Assembly (NCBI RefSeq): GCF_001280125.1
Contig: NZ_LGEG01000016.1
Span: 1-18,788, forward strand
Length of the DNA stretch: 18,788 bases
Origin: Streptomyces sp. NRRL F-6492
Lineage (GTDB): Bacteria > Actinomycetota > Actinomycetes > Streptomycetales > Streptomycetaceae
Reading direction: 5' to 3'
Shown here: piece by piece, positions 1 to 9,475 of the stretch
Layout of the letters: every line of letters begins with the position of its first letter
Position numbering within the stretch: position 1 is the first letter of the stretch
Program-made: the position numbers and the translations under genes
Notes under the pieces: model-generated
Seen by the model: only the letters and a program-made list of their open reading frames with translations
What the model was told of the DNA's origin: nothing
The model's database searches: none

Positions 1-55
1 TCCCACCCCTCCCGCCCTTCCCCGCCCACCTTCCCGTCCCTTCCGGAGACTCCCG

Positions 56-328
56 ATGCTCGTGCTCGTCGCCCTCGCGGGCATCGCCGTGTTCGGCTCG
101 CTCGTCCTGTGCACCGTGACCGTCGCGCGGATGCGGGAGCTTCCGGCGTGGCGGCGTTTCCTTCCCCTGACGCTCTTCCTGCTCGCACTGGCCGCGAGCC
201 TGTTGCGCGCCGTCGACGTTCGCGGAGTCGCCGACGCGGTCGCCTTCCCCCTCAACCTGGCGGCCGTCCTGCTGTCGGTGCGCGAGATCCGCGCCCGGCG
301 GCTCAGGAACGCGGCCGGGACCTCCTGA
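56..328 (+). CDS. Small hypothetical membrane protein
   Basis: A 90-residue protein starts at an ATG with a GGAG ribosome binding site at 45-48, seven bases upstream. The sequence shows a hydrophobic N-terminal segment (about residues 2-23), a second after the basic loop RMRELPAWRR (about 36-51), and a weaker third near residues 62-75, ending in an arginine-rich tail. This suggests two or three membrane spans with a cytoplasmic basic tail. I recognise no family and assign no function. The gene ends about 50 bases from the converging regulator fragment, with no clear terminator between them. GC3 bias across the frame supports real coding. Confidence 0.65.
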   Translation: MLVLVALAGIAVFGSLVLCTVTVARMRELPAWRRFLPLTLFLLALAASLLRAVDVRGVADAVAFPLNLAAVLLSVREIRARRLRNAAGTS

Positions 329-379
329 GGGAGCGGGCTCCGGTCCCGGGCCACGCGCCCCGACGGGCCGGCCCGTCCG

Positions 380-661
380 TCAGCCGTCCGGGCAGGTGCC
401 GCCGAGCCGGGAGAAGTGGAAGTCGGTGGCGGACCGCCGTTGGGAGATGTCGCCGGCGCGGTCCACGCGCAGGAAGGAGAACGGGACTCCGCGGTGGCCG
501 GGCCGCTGGAGCGTGCCGAGGCGGTGGCAGACGGTCTCGAAGCCGACGCCGAAGCGGGTCCGGAGCAGTTCCACGTCGTAGCGGACTCCTTCGGCGGCGG
601 CGCGGAAGGCCGTGTACGGCAGGAGCAGCGCGCCCGCGAAGTAGGCGGCGAGGCCGATGCG
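380..661 (-). pseudogene. Internal fragment of a ScfR/RamB-type short-chain fatty-acyl regulator
   Basis: About 93 residues match, from memory, the central part of the XRE-type short-chain fatty-acyl regulators (RamB/ScfR, ImmA/IrrE-like plus DUF2083). Landmarks are [43 protein letters not shown] and a final [11 protein letters not shown] before a TGA at 380. Intact family members have roughly 450-490 residues, with an N-terminal helix-turn-helix and a cysteine-containing C-terminal domain. Both are missing here. The open frame continues upstream to 1003, but that part runs through the complement of the riboswitch and has no family similarity. The start of similarity near 661 is approximate. 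Intact relatives control propionate, glyoxylate or methylcitrate genes, so the remnant fits next to a propionyl-CoA-producing operon. It is probably non-functional. Confidence 0.7.
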
Positions 662-848
662 GGGGCCCGCCACGCCCCTCCTCGTGATGTCCCGGATCAC
701 CGGCTGGACCGCGCACATCACGGAACAGCTCGCCCCCAACTCCCCGATCAGGCCCCTGGCCTCGTACGAGGGGAGGGAGCAGCGGGCGGTCCCCTGGCCC
801 CGCGAGGAGGGCGGCCGGCCCGACACGCCCCACCGGCGCGATGAGGGG
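662..848. other. Non-coding stretch between regulator remnant and mms promoter
   Basis: Open frames cross this stretch on both strands, but none shows family similarity or a convincing ribosome binding site. On the minus strand the frame continues from the regulator fragment without recognisable ScfR/RamB sequence. It is probably decayed or rearranged DNA that once held the rest of the regulator gene or a neighbour. No clear repeat or hairpin was found. Confidence 0.4.
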
Positions 849-877
849 GTGGACTTACTAGGACGTCCAACTATATG
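849..877 (+). promoter_or_regulatory. Candidate promoter of the riboswitch-mms operon with operator-like palindrome
   Basis: GTGGAC at 849-854 resembles a -35 element and TATATG at 872-877 a -10 element, with a 17-base spacer. The predicted start at about 884 lies just before the riboswitch. The spacer contains the perfect 8-bp palindrome GGACGTCC (861-868), inside a longer imperfect inverted repeat (ACTAGGACGTCCAACT, 857-872). A palindrome between -35 and -10 is a common repressor position. The binding protein is unknown. The adjacent remnant belongs to an acyl-CoA-sensing regulator family, but no link to this site is shown. No start site has been mapped. Confidence 0.45.
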
Positions 878-890
878 TTCGTGGCACAAG

Positions 891-1037
891 GTCCGCGGTG
901 CAGGGAAGCCGGTGTGAATCCGGCACGGTCCCGCCACTGTGACCGGGGAGCGTGCTGCCGTCCACACGTCACTGACGAGGTCCGTCGGGAAGGCGGGTGG
1001 CACGCGGGGATCCGGGAGTCAGGATACCGGCCGCGGA
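891..1037 (+). ncRNA. Cobalamin (B12) riboswitch
   Basis: This matches the RF00174-type aptamer as remembered. The conserved core AGGGAAGCCGGTGTGAATCC is at 902-921, followed by CGGCACGGTCCCGCCACTGTG. The signature 3' block GGGAGTCAGGATACC is at about 1015-1029. The closing P1 stem can form between CCGCGG at 893-898 and CCGCGG at 1031-1036. All conserved blocks are in order and appear intact. Such elements normally reduce expression of the downstream gene when adenosylcobalamin or a related cobamide is bound. Downstream here are a 22-codon ORF, a hairpin and mmsA, not the usual cobalamin uptake, metE or ribonucleotide reductase genes. Confidence 0.93.
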
Positions 1038-1074
1038 GCGTTCCGTGTTGTCCACGAGGATGGAGCAGACACGC

Positions 1075-1143
1075 ATGGCACCGGTCCGTACCCACGACCC
1101 TGGTGATCCGGCGGAGCGAGCGGCGACCCCCGCGTTCACATAG
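1075..1143 (+). CDS. Possible 22-aa upstream ORF in riboswitch leader
   Basis: An ATG at 1075 follows a good ribosome binding site (GGATGGAG ending at 1065, nine bases upstream) only 38 bases after the riboswitch. The frame encodes 22 residues, beginning MAPVRTHDPG, and ends at TAG 1141-1143. The peptide matches nothing I know. Its ribosome binding site is where a translational expression platform would act, so the riboswitch may control initiation here. It could be a regulatory uORF, or the 5' end of a lost or frameshifted gene that the riboswitch once served. Being short, it could also be chance. Confidence 0.35.
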   Translation: MAPVRTHDPGDPAERAATPAFT

Positions 1144-1188
1144 CTCTTCGGCGGCCCCGCGCCGCCCCGTCCCACGGCGTTCCCGCAC

Positions 1189-1211
1189 GGCCGCACCCAC
1201 CCGGTGCGGCC
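1189..1211 (+). terminator. Strong hairpin between uORF and mmsA (attenuator candidate)
   Basis: GGCCGCACC (1189-1197) and GGTGCGGCC (1203-1211) form a perfect 9-bp stem with a 5-base loop. A competing outer pairing joins GCACGGC (1185-1191) with GCCGTGC (1220-1226). No U-tract follows, as is common for actinobacterial terminators. It lies between the uORF stop and the mmsA start, so it may act as an attenuator, a Rho-related pause site or an mRNA-stabilising element. Confidence 0.45.
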
Positions 1212-1261
1212 GGCGGTCCGCCGTGCCATCCCCGGATCCGACCTGACGAGAGCAGGCCCCC

Positions 1262-2761
<1,500 letters not shown>

Positions 2762-2766
2762 GCGGG

Positions 2767-3915
2767 GTGTCCACCAGCATGCTCACGAAGGACCAGCTGG
2801 CCCTGGCGGAGGTCACCCTCGACTTCGCGCAGGAGCAGCTCGGCCCGCACGCCGTCGCCTGGGACCGGGACAAGCACTTCCCGGTCGACGTCCTGCGCAG
2901 GGCCGCCGGTCTCGGCCTCGGGGGCGTCTACGTCCGCGAGGAGCACGGCGGTTCCGGTCTCGGCCGGGTCGACGGCGTCCTCGTCTTCGAGGCCCTGGCC
3001 ACCGGCTGCCCCTCCATCGCCGGGTACCTCTCCATCCACAACATGGTCGCCTGGATGATCGACCGGTACGGCGACGACGCCCAGCGCGGACGGTGGCTCC
3101 CGGACCTGTGCTCCGCGCGCAGGCTCGGCAGCTACTGCCTGACCGAACCGGGCGCCGGGTCCGACGCGGCCGCGCTGCGCACCCGGGCCGAACGCGTCGG
3201 CGACGCGTACGTCCTGACGGGGGTGAAGCAGTTCGTCTCCGGGGCGGGCGCCTCCGACGTGTACGTCGTCATGGCCCGTACGGGCGCCGACGGGCCCGGC
3301 GGGATCACCGCCTTCGTCGTCGAGCGCGACGACCCGGGCGTCTCCTTCGGGGCGAACGAGCAGAAGATGGGGTGGAACGCGCAGCCCACCCGGCAGGTGG
3401 TCCTCGACGGGGTCCGGATCCCCGCCGACCGGCGCCTCGGCGGCGAGGGCGAGGGCTTCCGCATCGCCATGAACGGGCTCAACGGCGGCCGGCTCGGCAT
3501 CTCCGCCTGCTCGCTCGGCGGTGCGCAGAGCGCCCTGGACCGCAGCCTGGCGCACCTCGCGGACCGGGAGGCCTTCGGCGCCCGGCTCCTCGACGCGCAG
3601 GCGCTGCAGTTCCGCCTCGCGGACATGGCCACCGAACTGGCCGCCGCCCGCGCCCTGGTGCGGCAGGCGGCGGACGCCCTGGACCGGGGCGACCCGCAGG
3701 CCCCGCGGCTGTGCGCGATGGCCAAGCGGTTCGCCACGGACACCGGGTACGCGGTCGCCGACCGGGCGCTCCAACTGCACGGCGGCTACGGCTACCTGAA
3801 CGAGTACGGCATCGAGAAGATCGTCCGCGATCTGCGGGTGCACCGGATCCTGGAAGGAACGAACGAGATCATGCGGGTCATCGTCGCCCGGGGACTCACG
3901 GAGGCGCTGCGGTGA
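2767..3915 (+). CDS. Acyl-CoA dehydrogenase, probable isobutyryl-CoA dehydrogenase
   Basis: The 382-residue flavoprotein should oxidise isobutyryl-CoA to methacrylyl-CoA, passing electrons to ETF. Visible are the family signature YCLTEPGAGSDAAALRT (123-139), the FAD/substrate segment around KQFVSGAGASDVY (154-166), QLHGGYGYLNEYGIEK (336-351) and the catalytic glutamate E363 in ILEGTNEIMR. E363 in this C-terminal position fits the ACAD8/short-chain branch. GTG 2767 is chosen because GGGGTGAG lies just upstream, at the end of mmsA. ATG 2779 (378 residues) is the alternative and has a weaker ribosome binding site. Substrate assignment rests on its place between mmsA and the hydrolase gene; 2-methylbutyryl-CoA is another plausible substrate. 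Confidence 0.92.
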   Translation: MSTSMLTKDQLALAEVTLDFAQEQLGPHAVAWDRDKHFPVDVLRRAAGLGLGGVYVREEHGGSGLGRVDGVLVFEALATGCPSIAGYLSIHNMVAWMIDRYGDDAQRGRWLPDLCSARRLGSYCLTEPGAGSDAAALRTRAERVGDAYVLTGVKQFVSGAGASDVYVVMARTGADGPGGITAFVVERDDPGVSFGANEQKMGWNAQPTRQVVLDGVRIPADRRLGGEGEGFRIAMNGLNGGRLGISACSLGGAQSALDRSLAHLADREAFGARLLDAQALQFRLADMATELAAARALVRQAADALDRGDPQAPRLCAMAKRFATDTGYAVADRALQLHGGYGYLNEYGIEKIVRDLRVHRILEGTNEIMRVIVARGLTEALR

Positions 3916-4994
3916 GCGTCGAAGAGCACGGTTCCGGAGACGTCCTCGTCCATGTCGAGGGGCGGGCCGGACACCTCACCCTGAACCGTCCGAAGGCGCT
4001 CAACGCGCTCACCCACGCCATGGTCCTCCGCATGGACGAGGCCCTGACCGCGTGGGAGCGCGACCCGGCCGTGGAGACGGTCGTGATCCGAGGAGCGGGC
4101 GAGCGCGGTCTGTGCGCGGGCGGCGACATCCGCGCCATCCACGCCGACGCCCGCACCGGGGGCTCCGCTTCGGCGGCCTTCTGGCGGGACGAGTACCGGC
4201 TCAACGCCCGGATCGCCCGCTACCCCAAGCCGTACGTGGCCCTCATGGACGGCATCGTCATGGGCGGCGGCGTCGGCGTCTCCGCCCACGGCACGGTCCG
4301 CGTCGTCACCGAACGCTCCAAAGTGGCCATGCCCGAGACCGGCATCGGCTTCGTCCCCGACGTCGGCGGCACGTACCTCCTCGGTCTCGCGCCGGGTGAA
4401 CTGGGCGTCCACCTCGCCCTGACCGGTGCCGCCGTCGGCGCGGCCGACGCCCTGCTGTGCGGGCTCGCGGACCACTTCGTCCCCTCGGACCGGCTGCCGG
4501 AGCTGGCCGGCGACCTCGCGCGGACCTCCGTCCACGGCGCCCTCGCCCGGCACGTCCAGACGCCCCCGCCGGGCGAACTGGCCGCCGCCCGCGAGTGGAT
4601 CGACCACTGCTACGCGGCGGACACCGTGGAGGAGGTCCTCGCCCGGCTCCTCGACAGCGGCGCCCCGGCGGCGAAGCGGGCCGCCGACCTGCTCCGGGCC
4701 AAGTCACCGACCGCCCTCAAGGTGACCCTGGCCTCGGTGCGCCGGGCGCGGCGGCTCGGCCCGCTGGAGCGGGTCCTGGAGCAGGAGTACCGCGTCTCCT
4801 GCGCCGCCCTGGCCTCCCCCGACCTGGTGGAGGGCATCCGGGCCCAGGTGATCGACAAGGACCGCTCGCCCCGCTGGTCCCCCGCGACGCTCGCCGGGGT
4901 GGGCGCGGCGGACGTGGACCGCTTCTTCGCTCCGCTCGGCGACCGCGAACTGCGACTCGCCGGGCCCGCGTCCCTCCAGGAGGTGCCGTGGTGA
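3912..4994 (+). CDS. 3-hydroxyisobutyryl-CoA hydrolase (crotonase superfamily)
   Basis: The 360-residue protein is longer than simple enoyl-CoA hydratases and has the HIBCH-type layout. Visible are [16 protein letters not shown] (22-37), [12 protein letters not shown] (66-77), the oxyanion-hole region [16 protein letters not shown] (112-127) and METGIGF-like [17 protein letters not shown] (140-156). E142 and D150 lie in that last segment and are the likely catalytic pair. A C-terminal helical part ends near EEVPW-like residues. It should hydrolyse 3-hydroxyisobutyryl-CoA to free 3-hydroxyisobutyrate, the substrate of the next gene's product. The GTG at 3912 overlaps the preceding TGA (GTGA), showing translational coupling. 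Some databases call such proteins enoyl-CoA hydratase/isomerase; gene order supports the hydrolase role. Confidence 0.88.
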   Translation: MSVEEHGSGDVLVHVEGRAGHLTLNRPKALNALTHAMVLRMDEALTAWERDPAVETVVIRGAGERGLCAGGDIRAIHADARTGGSASAAFWRDEYRLNARIARYPKPYVALMDGIVMGGGVGVSAHGTVRVVTERSKVAMPETGIGFVPDVGGTYLLGLAPGELGVHLALTGAAVGAADALLCGLADHFVPSDRLPELAGDLARTSVHGALARHVQTPPPGELAAAREWIDHCYAADTVEEVLARLLDSGAPAAKRAADLLRAKSPTALKVTLASVRRARRLGPLERVLEQEYRVSCAALASPDLVEGIRAQVIDKDRSPRWSPATLAGVGAADVDRFFAPLGDRELRLAGPASLQEVPW

Positions 4995-5947
4995 CCCGTA
5001 CCGTCGCCTTCGTCGGACTCGGCCGCATGGGCGGGCCGATGGCCGTCAACCTCGTCAAGGCGGGGCACCGCGTCCTCGGGTACGACGTGGTGCCGGAGGC
5101 CGTGGACGCCGCTGCCGCCTCCGGGGTGGAGCCCGCCGGGTCCGCGGCGGAGGCCGCGACGGAGGCGGACGTGGTGATCACCATGCTGCCGGCCGGCCGG
5201 CACGTCCTGGACCTCTACGGCGGGCAGGGCCTGCTCGCCTCGGCGCGGCCCGGCACGCTGTTCGTCGACTGCTCCACCATCGACGTGGCCGACGCCCGCG
5301 CCGCGCACGGGGCGGCGCGCGCCGCCGGGCACCGGGCGCTCGACGCGCCCGTGTCCGGCGGGGTGGTGGGGGCGGAGGCGGGGACGCTCACCTTCATGGC
5401 GGGCGGCGGCGCGGAGGAGTTCGCGGCGGCCGGGCCGTTCCTGTCGGCCATGGGCGGGAAGGTCGTGCACTGCGGGGCGGCCGGGGCCGGGCAGGCGGCG
5501 AAGATCTGCAACAACATGATCCTCGGGATCTCGATGATCGGCGTCAGCGAGGCGTTCGTCCTCGCCGAGAGCCTGGGCCTGGACCACCAGGCGCTGTACG
5601 ACGTGGCGTCCACGGCGTCCGGGCAGTGCTGGGCGCTCACCGTCAACTGCCCGGTGCCCGGCCCGGTCCCGGGCAGCCCGGCGAACCGCGACTACCGGCC
5701 GGGCTTCGCCGCGCCCCTGATGGCCAAGGACCTGAACCTTGCCGCCAACGCCCTGCGGGCCGGCGGTGTGGACGCGCAACTGGGCCTGAAGGCGGCCGAG
5801 TTGTACGCGGCCTTCGCGGAGGGGGACGGCACCGGGCTGGACTTCTCGGCGATCGTACGGACGATCCGCGGGTCCGGAGCGTCCACGGCGTCCACGGCAT
5901 CCACGGCGTCCGCGAAGGAAACGACTACGAACGGGACGGCCCCATGA
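4991..5947 (+). CDS. mmsB: 3-hydroxyisobutyrate dehydrogenase
   Basis: The 318-residue NAD-dependent beta-hydroxyacid dehydrogenase oxidises 3-hydroxyisobutyrate to methylmalonate semialdehyde, the MmsA substrate. Visible are the N-terminal nucleotide-binding signature [15 protein letters not shown] (7-21), the substrate motif DAPVSGG (118-124), catalytic Lys171 in [11 protein letters not shown] and the conserved KDLNLA (246-251). GTG 4991 overlaps the upstream stop and sits seven bases from a perfect AGGAGG (4978-4983); GTG 4988 is possible but too close. The last roughly 25 residues form an Ala-Ser-Thr tail encoded by a 9-bp tandem repeat and are not part of the normal fold. The stop overlaps the next ATG. 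Confidence 0.93.
   Translation: MTRTVAFVGLGRMGGPMAVNLVKAGHRVLGYDVVPEAVDAAAASGVEPAGSAAEAATEADVVITMLPAGRHVLDLYGGQGLLASARPGTLFVDCSTIDVADARAAHGAARAAGHRALDAPVSGGVVGAEAGTLTFMAGGGAEEFAAAGPFLSAMGGKVVHCGAAGAGQAAKICNNMILGISMIGVSEAFVLAESLGLDHQALYDVASTASGQCWALTVNCPVPGPVPGSPANRDYRPGFAAPLMAKDLNLAANALRAGGVDAQLGLKAAELYAAFAEGDGTGLDFSAIVRTIRGSGASTASTASTASAKETTTNGTAP
5879..5914 (+). repeat. 9-bp tandem repeat, four copies, in mmsB 3' end
   Basis: The unit GCGTCCACG occurs at 5879-5887 and 5888-5896, then with one mismatch each at 5897-5905 (GCATCCACG) and 5906-5914 (GCGTCCGCG). Being a multiple of three, it keeps the frame and encodes a repeating Ala-Ser-Thr tail. It is probably a slippage-prone minisatellite that can vary in length between strains without breaking the gene. 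Confidence 0.9.
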
Positions 5948-6717
5948 CCTACGAGACCATCCTGGTGGAGCGCGAGGACCGCGTCGCGCTCGTCACCCTC
6001 GACCGCCCCGAGGTGCTCAACGCCCTCGACCTCCGGGTGATGGAGGAGGTCGTGGCGGCCTTCGAGGAGCTGGACCGGGACCCCGGCGTCGGCTGCGTCG
6101 TCCTGACGGGGTCGGCGAAGGCGTTCGCGGCGGGCGCCGACATCAAGGAGATGCGCCCGCGGAGCTACATGGACATGTACCTCTCCGACTGGTTCACGGC
6201 CTGGGACCGCCTCGGACAGGTCCGTACGCCCACGGTCGCGGCGGTCGCCGGGTACGCGCTGGGCGGCGGCTGCGAGCTGGCGATGCTCTGCGACGTCCTG
6301 CTGGCCGCCGACACGGCGGTCTTCGGGCAGCCGGAGATCAGGCTCGGGGTGATCCCCGGCATCGGCGGCTCCCAGCGGCTGACCCGGGCCGTCGGCAAGG
6401 CGAAGGCCATGGAGCTGTGCCTGACCGGCCGGACCATGGACGCCGCCGAGGCCGAGCGGGCCGGGCTCGTGTCCCGGATCGTTCCGGCGGACCGGCTCCT
6501 CGCCGAGGCGTGGGAGGTCGCCGGCACGGTGGCGGCCATGTCCAAGCCGGTCGCGATGATGGCGAAGGAGTCCGTGAACCGGGCCTTCGAGACCACGCTC
6601 GCCGAGGGCGTGCGCTTCGAACGTCGCCTGTTCCACGCGGTGTTCGCCACGGCCGACCAGAAGGAGGGCATGTCCGCGTTCGTGGAGAAGCGCCCGCCGG
6701 AGTTCGTCCACGGCTGA
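5944..6717 (+). CDS. Enoyl-CoA hydratase
   Basis: The 257-residue protein is a standard crotonase. Visible are [14 protein letters not shown] (16-29), the oxyanion-hole segment [10 protein letters not shown] (61-70), and both catalytic glutamates: E111 in LGGGCELAM and E131 in [15 protein letters not shown]. In this operon it most likely hydrates methacrylyl-CoA to 3-hydroxyisobutyryl-CoA, the step between the dehydrogenase and the hydrolase, though crotonases often act on several short-chain substrates. Its ATG overlaps the mmsB TGA (ATGA), and it has the family's usual length. It is the last gene of the operon, followed 16 bases later by a strong hairpin. Confidence 0.93.
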   Translation: MTYETILVEREDRVALVTLDRPEVLNALDLRVMEEVVAAFEELDRDPGVGCVVLTGSAKAFAAGADIKEMRPRSYMDMYLSDWFTAWDRLGQVRTPTVAAVAGYALGGGCELAMLCDVLLAADTAVFGQPEIRLGVIPGIGGSQRLTRAVGKAKAMELCLTGRTMDAAEAERAGLVSRIVPADRLLAEAWEVAGTVAAMSKPVAMMAKESVNRAFETTLAEGVRFERRLFHAVFATADQKEGMSAFVEKRPPEFVHG

Positions 6718-6732
6718 TCCGGGGAGGCCGGT

Positions 6733-6767
6733 GAGGGGGTGGGCGACGGGCCGTCGCCCACCCCCTC
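6733..6767. terminator. Bidirectional terminator hairpin between ech and alaS
   Basis: GAGGGGGTGGGCGACGG (6733-6749) is exactly complementary to 6751-6767, giving a perfect inverted repeat with one central base. It folds to a stem of about 15 bp. It lies 16 bases after the ech stop and 9 bases from the alaS stop on the other strand, so it can end transcripts from both sides. There is no clear U-tract. Confidence 0.85.
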
Positions 6768-6775
6768 TCGCCCGT

Positions 6776-9430
6776 TCAGCCGCCGGCCACGACCCGGGGG
6801 AGGTCCGCCAGGATCGCGGCCAGGTCCCCGGCGGGGACGCCGCCGCCCTGGGCGATCTCCGGGGAGCCGCCGCCCCGGCCGCCGAGGAGCCGCTTGACGG
6901 TGGCGGAGGCGTTCCGGCCGGCCTCGCGGGCCGGGGCGTTGACGGTCAGGACGAGTCCGCCCGAGGCGGTGGCGACGGCCACCACGCCGGGGCGGTCGCG
7001 CGGGAGGCGGTCGCGGACCGCGAGGGCGAGGGCGCGGGCCTCGTCGGCGGCGCCGTCGACGGTCGCGGTGACGACGAGCGCGTCCCCCGCCTCGACGGCC
7101 CCTCCGGCGAGTCCGGCGGCGCGGGCGGCCGTGGCCCCGGCCTTGAGGCGGGCGTTCTCGCGGTCGGCGGCCTTGAGCCGGTCGAGGAGGCCGGCGATCC
7201 TCTCGGGCAGTTCCGCGCGGGGCGCGTTCAGCTGCTCGGCGATCCGGCCCACGAGGTCGCGCTCGCGGGCCAGGTACCCGAAGCCCTCGACGCCGACGGC
7301 CGCCTCCAGGCGGCGCATGCCGGCGCCGACGGAGGACTCGGCGGTGAGGGCGACCGTGCCGATCTGGGAGGCGTGGTCGACGTGCGTGCCGCCGCACAGC
7401 TCGCGCGACCAGGCCCCGCCGATCTCGACGACCCGGACCTTCTCCCCGTACGTCTCGTCGAAGAGGGCGAGCGCGCCGAGTTCCCTGGCCTCGGACAGGG
7501 TCGTCCAGCGGACGCCGACGGGCAGGTCGCGGCGCAGGGCCCGGTTGGCGGCCTCCTCGACCTCGCCGCGGACGGCCGGGGAGAGGGCGCCGCGCCAGGG
7601 GAAGTCGAGGCGGAGGTGGCCGGGCCGGTTGTAGGAGCCGGACTGGAGGGCGGTGGGGCCGAGGACCTCGCGCAGGGCCGCGTGCAGGACGTGGGTGCCG
7701 GAGTGGGCCTGGCGGGCGCCGAGGCGCCACTCGGGGTCGACGGCGGCGTGCACGGTGTCGTCCACGGCCAGTTCGCCCGCGGTGATCCTGACCCGGTGGA
7801 CGACGAGGCCGGGCAGGGGCCGCTGGACGTCCACGACCTCGGCCTCCACCGAGGTCCCGGAGAGCAGGCCCGCGTCGCTGTCCTGGCCGCCGGACTCGGC
7901 GTAGAAGGGGGTGCGGTCGAGGACGACGGTGACGAGGTCGCCGGTCCGGGCCACCGGGACGGGGCCTTCGGCGCCGAGGAGGGCGAGGACGCGGGACTCG
8001 GTGGTGAGGGTGTCCCACGCGCGCCAGTCGGTGGGGCCGTGCGCGTCCAGGACGGTGCGGAGGGCGGTGGTGTCCGCGGTGCCGCCGGACTTGCGGGCGC
8101 GGGCGTCGGCGCGGGCCCGCTCGCGCTGCTCGTTCATGAGGGCGGTGAAGCCCTCGCGGTCGACCTCGACGCCCTGTTCGGCGGCCATCTCCAGGGTGAG
8201 GTCGATGGGGAAGCCGTAGGTGTCGTGGAGCAGGAAGGCCTGCGCGCCGGGCAGCGAGCGCCCGCCGCCCGCCTTCACCCCGGCGACGGCGGTGTCCAGG
8301 ACGGTGGTGCCCTGCCTGAGGGTGGCGCGGAAGGCGTCCTCCTCGCCGTACGCCTGGTCGGAGACGCGGGCGTAGGACGCGACGACCTCGGGATAGCTGG
8401 GGGCCATGCAGTCGCGGGCCACGGGCAGCAGCTCGGGCAGGGCGGGGTCCTGGAAGCCGAGCTGGCGCATGGAGCGGACCGAGCGGCGCAGGATGCGGCG
8501 CAGGACGTAGCCGCGGCCCTCGTTGCCGGGGGCGGTACCGTCGGCGAGGAGCATGAGCGCGGTGCGGACGTGGTCGGCGACCACGCGGAGCCGTACGTCG
8601 GCCCGCTCGTCGTCGCCGTAGCGGACGCCGGCGAGTGCGGCGGCCCGGTCGAGGACGGGGCGGGTCTCGTCGATCTCGTAGAGGTTGTCGACGCCCTGGA
8701 GGAGGGTGGCCATCCGCTCCAGGCCCATGCCGGTGTCGATGTTGCGGCGGGGCAGTTCGCCGAGGATCGGGTAGCCGCTCTTGCCGGGGCCCTCGCCGCG
8801 CTCGTACTGCATGAAGACGAGGTTCCAGAACTCCATGTACCGGTCCTCGTCGACCGCGGGCCCGCCCTCGCGGCCGAGGGCCGGGCCCCGGTCGTAGTAC
8901 AGCTCGGAGCACGGTCCGCAGGGGCCGGGGACGCCCATGGACCAGAAGTTGTCCTCGTCGCCGCGCGCCACGATCCGCTCGTCGGGCAGGCCCGCGACCT
9001 CGCGCCAGATGCCGCGGGCGTCGGTGTCGGAGTGGTGGACGGTCACCCAGATCCTCTCGGGGTCGAGCCCGTAGCCGCCCTCGGCCCACGGCTTGGTGGA
9101 CAGGTCCCAGGCGAAGGCGACGGCCTCCTCCTTGAAGTAGTCCCCGAAGGAGAAGTTGCCGTTCATCTGGAAGAAGGAGCCGTGCCGGGTGGTCTTCCCG
9201 ACCTCCTCGATGTCCAGGGTCCGCACGCACTTCTGCACGCTCGTGGCCCGCTGCCACAGGGGGGCCGCCTCGCCGGTGAAGTACGGCTTGAAGGGGACCA
9301 TACCGGCGTTGACGAACAGCAGGGTGGGGTCGGGGGTGGGCAGGGGCGCGCTGGGCACGACGGTGTGTCCCCGGGCGGCGAAGTAGTCGAGGAAGCGCTG
9401 GCGGATGTCGGCGGTACGCAAGGTTCTCAC
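6776..9430 (-). CDS. alaS: Alanyl-tRNA synthetase, probable second copy
   Basis: The 884-residue class II synthetase is full length. Visible are GMVPFKPYF (43-51), motif 2 RATSVQKCVRTLDIEEVGKT through FFQMNGNFSFGDYFK (61-100), GPCGPCSE (169-176) and motif 3 GNEGRGYVLRRILRR (302-316). The editing domain carries its zinc ligands H576/H580 (HSGTH) and C679/H683 (CGGTH). The C-terminal domain has GGRGGGSPEIAQGGG (850-864). All activating and editing motifs therefore look intact. The GTG start at 9430 has a weak GGAAG upstream and lies 45 bases after the tsaD stop, so the two are probably one operon. The sequence differs clearly from the housekeeping Streptomyces AlaRS as I remember it (e.g. QMNGNF and the region after EEA), and the usual neighbours are absent. 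Confidence 0.93.
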   Translation of the reverse strand: MRTLRTADIRQRFLDYFAARGHTVVPSAPLPTPDPTLLFVNAGMVPFKPYFTGEAAPLWQRATSVQKCVRTLDIEEVGKTTRHGSFFQMNGNFSFGDYFKEEAVAFAWDLSTKPWAEGGYGLDPERIWVTVHHSDTDARGIWREVAGLPDERIVARGDEDNFWSMGVPGPCGPCSELYYDRGPALGREGGPAVDEDRYMEFWNLVFMQYERGEGPGKSGYPILGELPRRNIDTGMGLERMATLLQGVDNLYEIDETRPVLDRAAALAGVRYGDDERADVRLRVVADHVRTALMLLADGTAPGNEGRGYVLRRILRRSVRSMRQLGFQDPALPELLPVARDCMAPSYPEVVASYARVSDQAYGEEDAFRATLRQGTTVLDTAVAGVKAGGGRSLPGAQAFLLHDTYGFPIDLTLEMAAEQGVEVDREGFTALMNEQRERARADARARKSGGTADTTALRTVLDAHGPTDWRAWDTLTTESRVLALLGAEGPVPVARTGDLVTVVLDRTPFYAESGGQDSDAGLLSGTSVEAEVVDVQRPLPGLVVHRVRITAGELAVDDTVHAAVDPEWRLGARQAHSGTHVLHAALREVLGPTALQSGSYNRPGHLRLDFPWRGALSPAVRGEVEEAANRALRRDLPVGVRWTTLSEARELGALALFDETYGEKVRVVEIGGAWSRELCGGTHVDHASQIGTVALTAESSVGAGMRRLEAAVGVEGFGYLARERDLVGRIAEQLNAPRAELPERIAGLLDRLKAADRENARLKAGATAARAAGLAGGAVEAGDALVVTATVDGAADEARALALAVRDRLPRDRPGVVAVATASGGLVLTVNAPAREAGRNASATVKRLLGGRGGGSPEIAQGGGVPAGDLAAILADLPRVVAGG

Positions 9431-9475
9431 TGCTTCCGGTGGTGGGGAAGGTCGGGTTCCGGCGAGGGGCGGCGG

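Noticed and set aside
662..1003. Upstream extension of the ScfR-like fragment as a 207-residue gene
   Set aside because: The N-terminal part runs through the complement of the riboswitch and shows no family similarity.
6776..9430. alaS as a degenerate or editing-dead pseudogene
   Set aside because: All class II motifs, both pairs of editing-domain zinc ligands and the C-terminal domain are present with no frameshift.
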